This document shows, one piece after another, positions 1-11,600 of a stretch of 64,000 nucleotides of DNA (its first letter is position 1; every line of letters begins with the position of its first letter). A model generated the notes under the pieces. That model ran no database searches, was not told the DNA's origin, and saw nothing but the letters and a program-made list of their open reading frames with translations. This DNA comes from Tribonema minus (taxonomy: Eukaryota; Sar; Xanthophyceae; Tribonematales; Tribonemataceae): positions 62,001-126,000 of the forward strand of contig JAFCMP010000010.1 in the NCBI GenBank assembly GCA_017506865.1, read 5' to 3'. A program made the position numbers and the translations under genes.

Positions 1-195
1 GAGGGTTCACTTCAACATGTTTCTTTGCCAGAGCCAGCCACAGCCACTGGTCAACCACAGCCACTGGTCACTTTGCTGCCACTGTGCATTACCCCCCACT
101 TTCCAGTAAACCGGCGCTGTCATGCGTCAACAACACATTTAACACCATCCGCCCCCCCCCCCGCCCCCGCCTCTCCCCCGTCTTTCACCGACCAG

Positions 196-2035
196 GCGAC
201 CGTCACGGTGCCGCTGCGGCCCGACTCCGCCGCCATCGACGGCACCGTCCTCTCCTTCAGCATGGTGGGCTCCGTCGTCAACGACGCCGCGGCTATGCAG
301 GCGGTGACGGCGACGTCGCGCCGCCTCGCCGCCGCCGCGACCGCCACCGCCGCCGGCGAGTGCGACATCAAGGACGTCGTCGCGGCGTGCAACGCGGCGT
401 TCGGCGTCGCCGTGTGCACGTGCGTGTACTCGAGCGACGGGCAGTGCGCGACGCCCGTGCACGTCGACGCCGCGCTGCACGCGCGCCGCCTGACCGTGAA
501 CCAGTGGCGCGGGCTCATCCCGGGGCGCGACGGCGCGGCGGCGGACGCCGCGGACGCCGCCGCCGCGCAGCGCGGGCGCCGCCTCGCTGTCCCTGAGTCC
601 AACGTCACGTCCCTCTTCGAGATGACGTTCCGCACGGACGGCAGCGGCACGGGGTCCGCCAAGGCGGCGGCGGCGTTCGACACGTTCGCCAAGTGCCGCG
701 AGCAGGTGCGTGCGGACGGTGTGCGTGGAAGCGGCGTTGGTGTTTGGGTGATGTGGCTGCTGCCACGCGCCGGCGGCGTGAGGGGGGAGTGTGTCTATTG
801 TGTGCGCGCGCCGGAGGCGGCAGCGCTGGAGCATGGTGCGATTCGCTGACCGCTGCCACCTATGGCAGCTGCGTGCGCTGCGCCGCTGTGTTATGTTGTG
901 ACTATGGTGCGTGCGCTTATCTGCAGGCTGTTGATCACAACGCCGCCCCTGCGCACGGTGGCACTTTTTAGCCAACATGGTCAAGCGCTATGTGTGTACC
1001 ACTGGCGACCCCACGAATGCGATGCGCGCTGAGTTGAGTGTTGCTGCTCAAAGCACCTCTAACCCTCGCCCCCCCCCATCCCCCCCACACCATGCGCAGG
1101 GTCTAAACACCATGAAGGCGGGCTGCTTCGACAACGTCCAGATGTCTGCCTTCAACTTCTCCCAGGTCATCGCGGCACGCAACGTCAACCCCGACACGTC
1201 CAGCGTGATCCTCGTGCAGGACGAGCAGGCGCTGCTCGCGCAGTCTGTGACCATGCCCGACATGACCTCCACGAGCCAGACGGGACTCAAGAACGTCTGG
1301 TTCATCTTCTTCCTCTTCGTGCTGCTGGTCGGCATCGCCGCGTGCCTGTGCGGCATGCAGCTCAAGCTCAGCCGCAGGAAGACGCTCGCCGCGGAGGCTG
1401 CTGAAGCCGCGAACGAGAACGACATCGGTGAGTGCTGTGAAACGGCTGAGCGTCGTTTGCGGCCCTGACCCCATTGAGGCACGTGGCAACATAACTGCTC
1501 GGCCAGCGCTGAGCTATGCATGTCTGCACTGATTGTGCAACCAACCATCAGCACTGCGGACTCCACATGGCACCGTTCTTCATGCGCAGACATTGCAACA
1601 CCATGTATACCATACATACACGAGTCCTGATGTGAGCGTCGGCGGCTGCAGGCGAACACTCCTTGAGGCAATGCACATCTGACACAAGCGCCTCTCGCCT
1701 CTCGCGCGACCTGAACAGTGCTCATCGACGGCAAGGGCGAGCGCGGCGCCGGCGGCGCCGACGGCGTGCGCCGCCGCCGCAAGAAGAAGGCCAAGCGCCC
1801 CGCGTCGCTCAAGAAGGACAACTCGGAGGACCTCGCGGACGTCTACTCTGGCGACTCGTACGAGGACGAGGACGCCGAGGGGGAGGAGGGGGATGACTTT
1901 GACGGCAGCCGCGCCGGCGTCGCCAACCCCCTGCGCGGCCGCCCCATCACCAAGGTGGACCTAGACTACGACGACGCCGCCGCCGCCGCCGGCGGCGCGG
2001 ACACGGACGACGGGGACTGGCGCCAGAAGTACTAG
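196..2035 (+). CDS. Type I membrane protein, unknown family (5' partial)
   Basis: Three exons are visible: 196-705, 1100-1427 and 1719-2035 (stop TAG). Donors are CAG|GTGCGT and G|GTGAGT, phases 0, 0 and 1, and they join into one frame of 384 residues. The first exon follows a long C-rich tract ending in CAG, so the gene begins left of the window. The visible part has an extracellular-type region with scattered cysteines and sequons (NVT, NFS), one membrane segment at about residues 236-258 (WFIFFLFVLLVGIAACLC), then a cytosolic tail with a basic patch (RRRRKKKAKR) and a long acidic, Gly/Ala-rich end finishing in DWRQKY. The orientation fits type I topology, but the N-terminal signal is not in view. 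I do not recognise the family. Reading frame and splice sites are well supported; function is unknown. Confidence 0.75.
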
Positions 2036-3679
2036 ACTGTCTTTGCTGCCGCCGCAGCCCACCGCTACCGTACCCCCTGCTCTGGGGTTGCTGTGCTCTA
2101 GTGGGTTGGGTTGGGGGGGGGGGGGGGGGGCAGGGGGGGGGGGGGGGGGGGATAATGCTGAGTGGGGGGTTGAGCTCAGTGTTGCTCGAACGTGAGCTGC
2201 GCGCCGCAGGGGGCGGCCGCAGGTCAGCCGACAATGCCGTATGCAGCGGACAGGGTCCCGGGATGGGTTTGTGTGTGTGTGGGGAGGGGGGTGGCGCGTA
2301 GAAAGGCGAGCCGACCTACTGCATGGCTCGCCATGAACTTGGGGCTGGACCTGGGTTGGTCCCAGTTGTGTGCCGCCCGGTCTTTGTCCGATGGCGGTGC
2401 GCTCACGCGCGCAAGCACCCTCTTGCGCCCTCCCCCCCTCCCCCTCTCGCTGCCCCTCTTCCGGTAGCTCCTTGGGATATCTACACCTCCGCACCAAGGC
2501 ACACGAACCGTGGTTCCCATCAGACAGAGAGAGCGAGCGAGTATGCGTGTGTGCAGCCCGAAGATCCTTGGACTTGCGTTCCTACTTGTTGATCACGTGT
2601 TGTGAGATTGTGAATTTGTACATTAGAGGGGACGGGCATGCGCTGCGCACGGCGTGCCGTTGCACCGCATCGCCCGCACCAAGGGACTGAGGGGTAACTT
2701 GTGGGGGCAAGAGTAGACGCGAGGCATCGTACAGCGATCGGTCTCGTGCATTCTGATGGCCACTGCATACCATGTGCCACAATGGATCACGGCCATTATC
2801 CCATTTGCGCTGTTTGGCTCTCATTCCTGCGCTTGGTGTGCGCAAAGCTGGCATATTGCAACTGTTGTTTGTTCCAGCTGTCACGGTGCTCAATTTGCGC
2901 TTGATGCGCGCATTGCTGGCACGGATTTGCGAATGTGACGTTGAAAAAAGATGCAAGGAGAAGCCCAAAGTTCATATTGTCACTCCCCCCATACGTCTTT
3001 CATATAAGGAGAAAATATTGAGCCTCTAGATCATGATGATTACGTAGTTCAATGTCCTTCTCTCCTTCTCCAGTCCCTCTCTCCCTTCTCATGTACATCA
3101 GAAGCAAGTACCAGCATGAGAGGTGCAACAAAGAGGGTATGCCCAGCTCACTTGAAACTGTGCAAACGAAGGAATGTCACCCTATGAAGTGTAACAGCAG
3201 ATGGCTGAGGGTTCTCCCAAATACCATTGCCCCAGCAAGCAGCTGGCAGCACGAAGGCTTCCGCGGCCAAAAGCATGAGGGGCGGTGACTGCCAACTTGC
3301 CACAACAAGGAGGACGGCAAAAGACACAGGTGCATGAAAACATTGAAGTTGCTGCAAACTGCCAGATTGCACAATACGTAGTGCTCAAAGTCTACATGAC
3401 ACCTGATCTACTGCCTGACAGGGCGCAGACCATGCGTGCAAACGCGAGCGAAACGTGCATCATTGCGACATACAGACATGGTTGCGGGCGCAAAAGACGG
3501 TCGGTGCGCATTTGGTCTGCGCACGCAGGCTTGTTTTTGAAATTTATGAGGCCCACGCCCGTCTCTCATTTGCTCTGCAGCCTCAGTCCAGCTGGCCCCC
3601 TGCTACTTGGTCCGTGCACAGGCGCTTCCCCACAGCATCTGCGCGCCGGTCACCACCCCACGGCACTGTCGGACTGCTG
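2036..3679. other. Intergenic region between two convergent genes
   Basis: This stretch separates the 3' ends of the membrane-protein gene and the BuGZ-like gene. It holds G homopolymers at 2113-2130 and 2133-2151, and pyrimidine-rich stretches near 2430-2460 and 3055-3090. No reading frame here has recognisable protein similarity or a convincing pair of splice sites. Confidence 0.6.
2113..2151 (+). repeat. Poly-G tract
   Basis: Two runs of 18 and 19 G separated by CA lie just downstream of a stop codon. Such a tract can form G-quadruplex or R-loop structures and is prone to length error in sequencing. Confidence 0.9.
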
Positions 3680-6454
3680 TCACGCCGTGGGCAGAGCATA
3701 CCGCGGCAGCATGGCGCGCCTTTCCTCCTGCGCAGGGTCAACGAGCAGTGCGCGGTGTCAGACATCACGCAGGCGCACTCGTGGGCACCAACTACAGAAG
3801 ACATGACTGCAAATGTGGGCGGTGACAAAGAGGCAGGCGCTGCGTGCCTTTCGGCCTTAATAGGCATGGAAGCCGTGCGCACAGTGAGTGCGGCCTCAGC
3901 TGGACTCATGCGCAATTGCGAGCCAATGCGCATCTGTTCTGCAGCAGACTAACATTGCATTGGAGCTGGGCACAACTGTGATGCCCGCAGCTCCACATGC
4001 GTGCAAAACACACGCGCATGACGCGATGCGCTCGAGCAAGACGCAAAGAACGCAGTGACGTGCGTGTTCAGGGAGACTCGTCCGCGGTATGACGCGCAAT
4101 GGGTGGAGTGGGTCTCCATCATTGAGGCAGAGTCCAAGTCTTCGCACCGACGGCCTCCGCTCTCAAGCATACGCATGAACAATTCCCGCAAACACGCGAT
4201 TCAATGCGCACGCAACTCTGTGGCTATCACTACACTCAACAAATACGTACCATCGACATCGTCTCATCGTCGTACAGCAGCCGCGGTCCGTCCTTCGTCC
4301 CGCCCGCCGCCGCCGCTGCCGCTGCTGGCGCCGTCGGCGCCACTGCCGCCGCCGCCACCGTCGCCGCCGGCGCCGCCGCCTGCACGGGGGGCGCTGAAGC
4401 AGCGACCTGAGATTCCGCGGGCGCCTGACCCCCAGGGTACCCCGGCTGCGGCGAGGGGCGGAAGCCCCCTGGCGGCGGGCGCGGAAAGTTCTTGGGCGGC
4501 GCGCCGAACTTGGTCGGCAGCCCGAACCCCGGCGGCGGCAGGTCCGTTGGCGGGCCCTGCTGCTCGGGGGGCGCCTGCTGGAACTGCTGCTGCTGCGGAG
4601 GCACCTGCTGCTGCTGCCCGGGGAAGCCCTGCGGCGGCATGAATCCGCCGCCGCCGCCGCCGCCGTCGCCGCCGTTGAAGGACCCGGAAGACGGCGGCAT
4701 CCCCGGCGATGGGGTGCTGTGAGGGGGGCCGGTGAAACTGCCGTCGCGGGACAGGCCACCCGAGGGACCGCCAAACCCGCCCTCGCCGCCTGGAGGAGGC
4801 CCGAACGAGCCGGGGGGTCCGCCGCCGCCCTGGTTAAAGCCCCCAGGTCCCCCTTGTTGCTGAAAGTTGCCCCCCCCAGCCTGCTGGTTGAAGTCACCTC
4901 CGGGTTGACGGTTGAAGTTGTCGGGGCCGCCGCCACCGCCGCCATTGAAGTTGCCCCCCTGGCCGTTGGGCTGGAAGCCGCCGCCGCCGGGGCCATTGAA
5001 GCTGCCATCACCCCCTTGCTGACCTGGTCCCCCGCCGCTGCCGCCGAAACCCCCAGGAGGGCCGTTGAAACCCCCTGGGCCGCCCGGGGGGCCGGGAGGG
5101 GGGAAACCGAGGGGCGGAAAGCCCCCGGGGCCTGGAAACCCCCCAAATCCCGGGGGGGGGGGGAACTGGCCGGGGCCCCCTGGGAACCCCCCTGGAAAGC
5201 CCCCAGGGGGGACCGGAGGAAAGCCGCCGGGGCCGCCAGGGAACTGGAACGGGGGGCCGCCGGGGGGGAACATGCCGGGCGGCGGGAAGTTGAAGTTCAT
5301 GGGCGGCGGCCCGCCGCCAAAGGGCGGGGGCGCGCCGCCGAGGGGCATGCTCGCGGGGGGCAGCTGCTGCTGCTCCTGCTGCTGGTGGTAGTGGCCGTCC
5401 TGCGCCGCGCCTGCCGTGCCGGCGGCCTCCGCGGCCTTGCGCGCCGCGCGCTCCGCGATGGCCTCCGCCGGTATGCCCTCCATGCCGAAGATCTCGTACT
5501 CAGCGGACTCGCGCCCCTCCTTGGCATTTTGCACCCTGGAGAGAAAGAGGCGCACATGGGAAATGGGATGGTTGGTGACGGGGAGCGCAGCGATGCATCG
5601 CGCGCAGGGACGAGCTGGCGAGCTGGCGTACGCTGTTGATCCGTTTGGAGCTGCGGCTGTGTCACTCTCACGCGTCGCCTTGCAGCAGCAATATGAGAAT
5701 ACGCTGTAAGCAATGCGCTAGCAAAGCGTACAGTCCACGGTTTTACTGGGAGGCCTGCATGAGGGGCCACGTTGTTCCCAGATGAACGAGAAGACACCCC
5801 CTGAACGCTTGCAGACATTAGCTTGCTGCTGGTCAGACATCATGATTCCAAAATGATGACGCAGGCGAAACAAACGAATGCCTCAGTCTGATGGGTGCTC
5901 TATGGCGGACGCGATAGGTATCATGCGAAACGCCACATGCAATTTAATGCTATCACCGTGTCATGTGTTCCACTGATGCCCATCAAGCACAGGAAGACCG
6001 CTGTATTACTTCGTGGGGCCCTCTGAATCGTGTTGCACAAGGCAAGGCACGTATAAACGACAGCACCGCAGCTTCAATTGAGAACCGCACTGGACCATGA
6101 CGTTGGCAAGCTGAATGGTACAGCAACAGCAACTAGGCATGCGACTCACACGCCCTTCCCCAGCATGTCAAGGCCCACAAACAAGTGCCCCGACACCGAC
6201 TGTCGGGCGCAGAAACCGCGTGCCATCATCACAACACTGCGTACTCACTGAGTGACGGTCTCCTTGTGGACCTGCTGGCAGTGCACCACCAGCCCGCCCG
6301 CCGTCGTCAGCTTCTTGTTGCACACGAGGCACTTGAAGTGCTTGGCCTTCTGGTGCTGTATCAGGACCTCCTCGTGGTCAAACACCCTGTCGCAGTAGAA
6401 GCACCACGGCTGCTCCTTCTCCTCCTCCACCTTCTGCTTCTTCTTCTTGCCCAT
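3680..6454 (-). CDS. BuGZ/ZNF207 (SUF4)-like two-zinc-finger, GLEBS-motif protein
   Basis: Exons on the minus strand are 6454-6249, 5535-4251 and 3727-3680, giving 512 residues with phases 2 and 0. Residues 1-63 hold two C2H2 fingers (C18, C21, H34, H39; C42, C45, H58, H63) beginning MGKKKKQ and containing [12 protein letters not shown], the BuGZ/ZNF207 signature. It is followed by [11 protein letters not shown], also conserved in that family. A very long Gly/Pro/Gln-rich region fills residues 95 to about 480. The end reads [17 protein letters not shown], a GLEBS-type motif split by the last intron; the final exon adds only 15 residues and the stop. In animals BuGZ binds Bub3 at kinetochores and phase-separates with microtubules; in plants the related SUF4 acts in transcription. 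Which role applies here is not visible. The low-complexity middle means exact length may vary. Confidence 0.9.
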
Positions 6455-8665
6455 GCTTCCGACGGCTGCGGGGGGGGGCGCAAGTGCAAGCGAGTGACGC
6501 GCCCGCCGCTGTTAGACACCTACCTTTCCCGGGCGCAGCCCGCCAGCCGTTTCGCAGGCGTCGCCGTGGTGGTCATTTTGATCAGTTACCATTGAGATGT
6601 GCCGCAGTATTGCACAGGGAGTTGGCGAACAGTTGATGTGCAGTCGAGGACTGTGAGTCTCTGGTTGTACGCAGGCCTTGGCAACTTGTTTTTCTACGTA
6701 AGCAATGACCATAGTAAATCCACAAGCTGACTGCATACTGTTGTACGTCATACATGATGTCAGTGGTTTTAGGTCAACTCTGTCCATAGCTGTAACTGCA
6801 AGGTCAACCGAAAGGCTGTGACTCGAGCAGCATGCTTGACATACATTTCCTGGTGGGCTGTGCGAGTAGGCTGAGTGAAAACGACTTGACACCGACCTGT
6901 GTGCGCTGTTTAAAGGATTAGTCACAAAGACTGTTACGCCTGACGACAGGCAACTGCAAAGATACAGACACAGGGTCTTAGCTGCAGGGTGTCGCGCGCA
7001 GTGGAAACACTGGCAGGGCTGCTCAGGCAAGCCTGCAGCGATGAGATGCGGCAGAGCAAGCAACAAGGGATAAACATCTAGGTCGCTGCCGCCCAAGACA
7101 TGGCTCAAACAAAAGGCAACTGCGGCTAACATTCAAAAGGTTATGGTAGACCGAAGCTTGCTGCATAGGCCGTGTTGGTAGCCTAACGTAGCCGGTGCTT
7201 TCTACGTCTTAGATTGATGTCGCTCAAAAAGCACTGGAAGGAGGGGCATTGCTCACAGCAACAAGCAGAGGCACCAACACCAGCTGCTTTCTGCTTCGGT
7301 TGTGGTGATGGTGATGCGGCAGCGAAAGACGGAGCGCCAACAAGGAGTGCGGAAGGACTGTGTCGACAGGGCCGATATAGACGTCTTGAGCATTGAGTTG
7401 TCAGCTGCCTGCAGCCACGAGCCTGGCCGCCATAACGCTGACGAAGATGCCCTACGAAAAGATTGGGTGCCGGTGCCGGGTTAGAGCAACAATCTTCACC
7501 GACACACTAAGCAGGCACCACAGTGGCACGATGATGGAATAGGCGAGGAAAATAGCTTTGCCTGCTGTTGCACCGCTGAGCATCTGGGGAGCTGCAGCGG
7601 GACTCCGCTTCCAAAAAGTGCCGACCGCCGCGGTCCAGATCAGCGGACAGATCCAAGGCAACTTTTGCAGAGCTGACACCGTACGAGGGGAATGTGTTCA
7701 ACGCTTACCTGCAGTGCCTGCGCTCCTGCTGCCGCTCTCTCTCTTCCACCCGCTTCTTCGCCGCTAAGAAAACTGTGTGAGTACCGCTGGCCTAGGGTTA
7801 GGCAGCAACATCTAGGGTTTCGCTGAGTGAAAGCTGACAACTTTTGAAAGATCTGACCTGGGTAGGACAATGCCATATTGGATGGGCATTGTCATGTTGG
7901 ATGGGATGACATAGACATACTCGCGAACTTGTCGTTGTGGCGCGACAATGGGATGGGGATGGAATCCGATGGATGGTGGGATGGATGACATAGACATGCT
8001 CACAGCCTTGTCTTTGTGAAGGCCCGCAAGTGGACGGCGCAAAGCATCAATGTGTACGGCTACTTGCACAGCACATTTCAAATGCTTTCTCCTAAACAAA
8101 GTACAGCGACAAACCGGCATGCACGTGACCCGTCTGTTTACACAACAGTGATATGAGTGGATGCCGCCGCGATCGACTTTTAAATATCAGCAACACATCC
8201 GAACAGCGCCATGCTCATGCAGACGTTAAGGCAGCGAACGCAATGACCACATTGCCAGGAGCACAGTCTGGCAGTGAACCAGCCACTTGCACACACCCGG
8301 CTCAGCAACAGACCAATAGCTTTCATTCATTCAGCATCTTGCTGTTTCCAATGACGTCTGAACATGCGTGCAAGGTGCGCAATGCTCCATGACAGAGGAC
8401 GCTCTGCCATTGGTGCAGAAAGGGCCCCACTCTAGTCCGGTGTGGCATGATGTACATGATATTTCACACGGAGCCGCGCCACTGCTTACCACACACTCAT
8501 GTACAAGACGATGCCGCACACGGCATGCGCGCACTTTCAGGTGAAGAGACGGTGTAGCAAATCTGAAAGTAAATGAACCGCGGGCACACGCTGTGCCATC
8601 GCCTCGGACAACACACGGCACACACAGCACCACACAGCAACACCTGACGACGGCGCGTGCCGCTG
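6455..8665. other. Spacer between BuGZ-like and TSET genes with weak coding hints
   Basis: Both flanking genes run leftward. The spacer holds an uninterrupted minus-strand frame at 6512-7132 (206 codons, ATG start, hydrophobic beginning MLAAVAFCLSHVLGG) that matches nothing I know. It also holds a diverged tandem stretch at about 7870-7990, where 'ggatgacatagacat' occurs twice. A possible small gene lies at 7507-7776 and is listed separately. I see no confident gene here. Confidence 0.4.
7507..7763 (-). other. Possible exon(s) of an unidentified small gene
   Basis: On the minus strand, 7763-7709 reads AAKKRVEERERQQERRHC between an acceptor-like ttttcttag and a strong CAG|GTAAGC donor. A following frame from 7672 to the stop at 7507 contains ALDLSADLDRGGRHFLEAES and joins in phase. 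The implied intron would be only 36 bp, far shorter than any other in this window, which argues against the model. On the plus strand the same DNA can be read as an exon of about 7580-7775 ending at GT|GTGAGT. I cannot decide between the strands, and neither product is recognised. Confidence 0.22.
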
Positions 8666-11600
8666 TCATTGCTGCGCCGCGAGTGACGCCAGCAGGCGCG
8701 CCAGCAGCGCGTCGCCGTCGCCGAGCCCCTTGCGCAGCAGGAGCGGCGCCGCCGCCGCACCGGGCAGCTCGCTGCAGCAACAGCCGCCCGTCGCATCTAC
8801 CAGCACCTCGCGGCGCTGCCGCGTCGACAGCGCATCCGCTGCCGCCGCAATCGCGTCCTCGTTCACCTCATCCCCTTCTCTGCCGCTGCCGCTGCTGCCG
8901 CCGCCGTCGCCGCCGCCGCCGTATGCGAGCAGCTCCGCAGCGGCGGCGGCGGAGAGCCCCGGCAGGTCCAGCGCGCACGCCGTGTGGCCTGCGCGCATGA
9001 GCAGCACCGCGGCGTTGTCGTGGGCGGAGCGCACGAGCGCGTTCGCGGCGACCGCCGCGGCGTCCGCGCCACGGCCCGCGCCCGCGAGCAGCGCGATGCG
9101 CAGGCACGCCTGGCGCGTTGCGAGAGCAGCGAGGGGAAAGCGGCAGCGTCAGATGTGGCGTGGAGAGGGTGCACACAATGGGGGGGGGAGGGGGGGGGGC
9201 GTCCTTGATGCACTGCTGCAACCGGCACAAGTACGGAGGCGGTGTGCTCATAACTGTCAGCTGTGTGTGCGCATTCGGCAGTCGCCGGACGCTCACAGCA
9301 GCGATGTATGCTCAGCGCTGCTGACACCTCACAAATTCAAGCATTCAGCGCGCCAGCTCAGGCAAAGGTCATGAAACAACCACGCCTGCACTAGTGCAAT
9401 TGCATGTAGATACACACACGGTCCATATGTACATTTCATGAGTACCTGGTCGAGGGGAATGATGCTGCAGCCGCCGCGCGCGCTGCGCATCAGCAGTCCC
9501 CCCTTGAACAACCCCAGCACCGCCAGCGCGCCCACGGGCCGGCACACGGGAACAGGCCGCGAGTGCCCCCGCGGCCACCCGCGCGCAGGCGGCGGCGCAA
9601 GCGCGTCGTTCGCCGCCAGCTTTATGAGCTCCACGTGCGCCGCGCCGCCGCCGCCGCCGCCACTGCTGCCGCCCATGCCGCCACTGATGGTTGCCGCCCA
9701 CACGGACGACGGCGTCGTCGCGAACAGCGAGCCCGCGACCCACGCCAGCGCCTCAACGGGCTCCGCGGGGGCGAGGGTGAAGCCGCCGGCGCGGCGCAGG
9801 CTGTCGCCGCCGCCGCTGCCCCCGCGCGTCAGCGACAGCAGCCGCACCTCGGCACCGCGCGCGACCGCGCAGCGCGTGCCCGCGGCGTCCCACGCAACGC
9901 ACGTGGCCACGAACGACGCGCCCACGGGCTGCGCCGTGCGAGCGCCGCTGCCGCCGCCGCCGCCGCCGCCGGCGTCCCACCGGTAGAAGCGGCACTGCGC
10001 GCCGGGCAGCGCTGCTACCGTCGGCACCAGCGTCAGTCCCGCGAACATCGGCTTGGGCGCCCCCGGCGCCGCCGCCGCGCCCCCCGAAGCCGGCACCGGC
10101 GACAGCGCGGAGGTCATGGCGGGCGACGCGGAGGCGGCGGTGGCAGCGGCGGCGGCGCGCGACGGCGACGCGACGCCGGGCTCGCGCACGTGCAGGCAGA
10201 GCAGCGGGCCGCCGCTGCCGTGCAGCCGCACCGGCAGCGCGCCGTCGGCGAGGTCGACGATGCCGACCTCGCTCACGACATCGCCGCCGCCGCTGCTGCC
10301 GCTGGCGATGCGTCGGATGGACAGTGCGGGGATCTCCGGAACAAACTGCGCGGCCGACCGCGGCGAGAGGCCGCTGCCGCCGGCGGCCTTGGCGCGCTCG
10401 CGCCGCGCCGCCGCCGCGTTGATGTCTACGAGCAGCGCGAAGGCTGCGCCGCTGCCGCCGGCGCCGCTGTCGTGGGTGGCGCCCGCGGCAGTGCTGGCCC
10501 CGATCCAGGCAAAGTCGAGGCACTGGCCGCTTTCCAAGAGCGCGATCTCACCCTCGATGAAGGTCATGATGCGGTACTCGCGTGCCGCGCGCGAGACCGC
10601 CGCGACGTAGCGGCCGCTGCCATCTGGCAGCAGTTTGTCGCCTGCGTGCGGCGCGGTGGCACAGCAGTGAGCGGAGTCGTGGCCGCCTGGGTATAGGCGT
10701 CATGGCGAGTGAGGTGCTTGGTGCGTGTTGACTGGGCAGGCACGTGCTGGCATTCTGCGGCAGTGCGGCTGTCGGTGTTGCGGTGATGCATAGATCCCTG
10801 CGCGCACAACACTGCCAAGCGGCGTCAGCGTGCTTGAGTGCCCGCAACTCGCATGCCTGCGGCACACGGCCGGCATGAAACGCTTGCTGGAGGTGCACAT
10901 GCCGGTACTTCCCTTGCTGATACAGTCGTACACAGTGTCCATGCCGTGGGCGGCATGGCCTTGCGACCTCATTCATCAACACTATCGTTCAGTGCGACGG
11001 CGATGAAGGCGGCAGCAGCCCGCAGCCTTTGCAGTGGCAGTGCTCAGTTAAATGCTGGCCATACATCTCAGAGCGTGCTGCCCTGTTGACACGCCTGCGC
11101 ACTTGGGACCCCCCATCCGCTCTCCCCCTACAGCACACGCACCACTGTCCAATGTTGCGCAAAAACACATACCTGCAGCAGCGAGCGCCGCCGCGGCCGC
11201 GTCCCCGCCGCCGCCGCTGCCGCCGCCGCCGTTGTCATCGCTCAGCCGCCCCGTGGAATCATTGGTGACGCTCCGCGAGCGCAGCGCGCCGCCCGGCGCC
11301 GCCTCCTCCTGAAGCGCGCGCCCCCCGCGGTCCTCCCCCCAGCTCACGACGTACTTAGCCAGCTCGCCGCTGCCGCCGCCGCCGCCGCTGCCGCGCGCGA
11401 GCCCGAGCAGCGTCGTCGGCCCCCACGCCGGGTGCGCGCAGTGCGACGCGGGCACGGCGGCGGCGGCGGCGGCGTCGCCGGCGGCGCCCGCGCGCGACAG
11501 CGCGAGCACGAACGCGCCGACGTTGGAGCCGACGAAGAGCAGGTGGCGCCGCAACGGGTGCGCCGCGAGCGCGTACAGCTTGAGCTTCTCCGGGAGGCCG

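Noticed and set aside
6512-7132. 206-codon open frame on the minus strand with a hydrophobic start
   Set aside because: No recognisable motif, composition unlike the confirmed exons, and no neighbouring exon pattern; long chance frames are common in this GC-rich DNA.
9563-10696. 377-codon plus-strand frame of Arg and Ala
   Set aside because: It is the reverse complement of the large TSET-subunit exon, whose minus-strand product matches a known family; the Arg-rich reading is a shadow.
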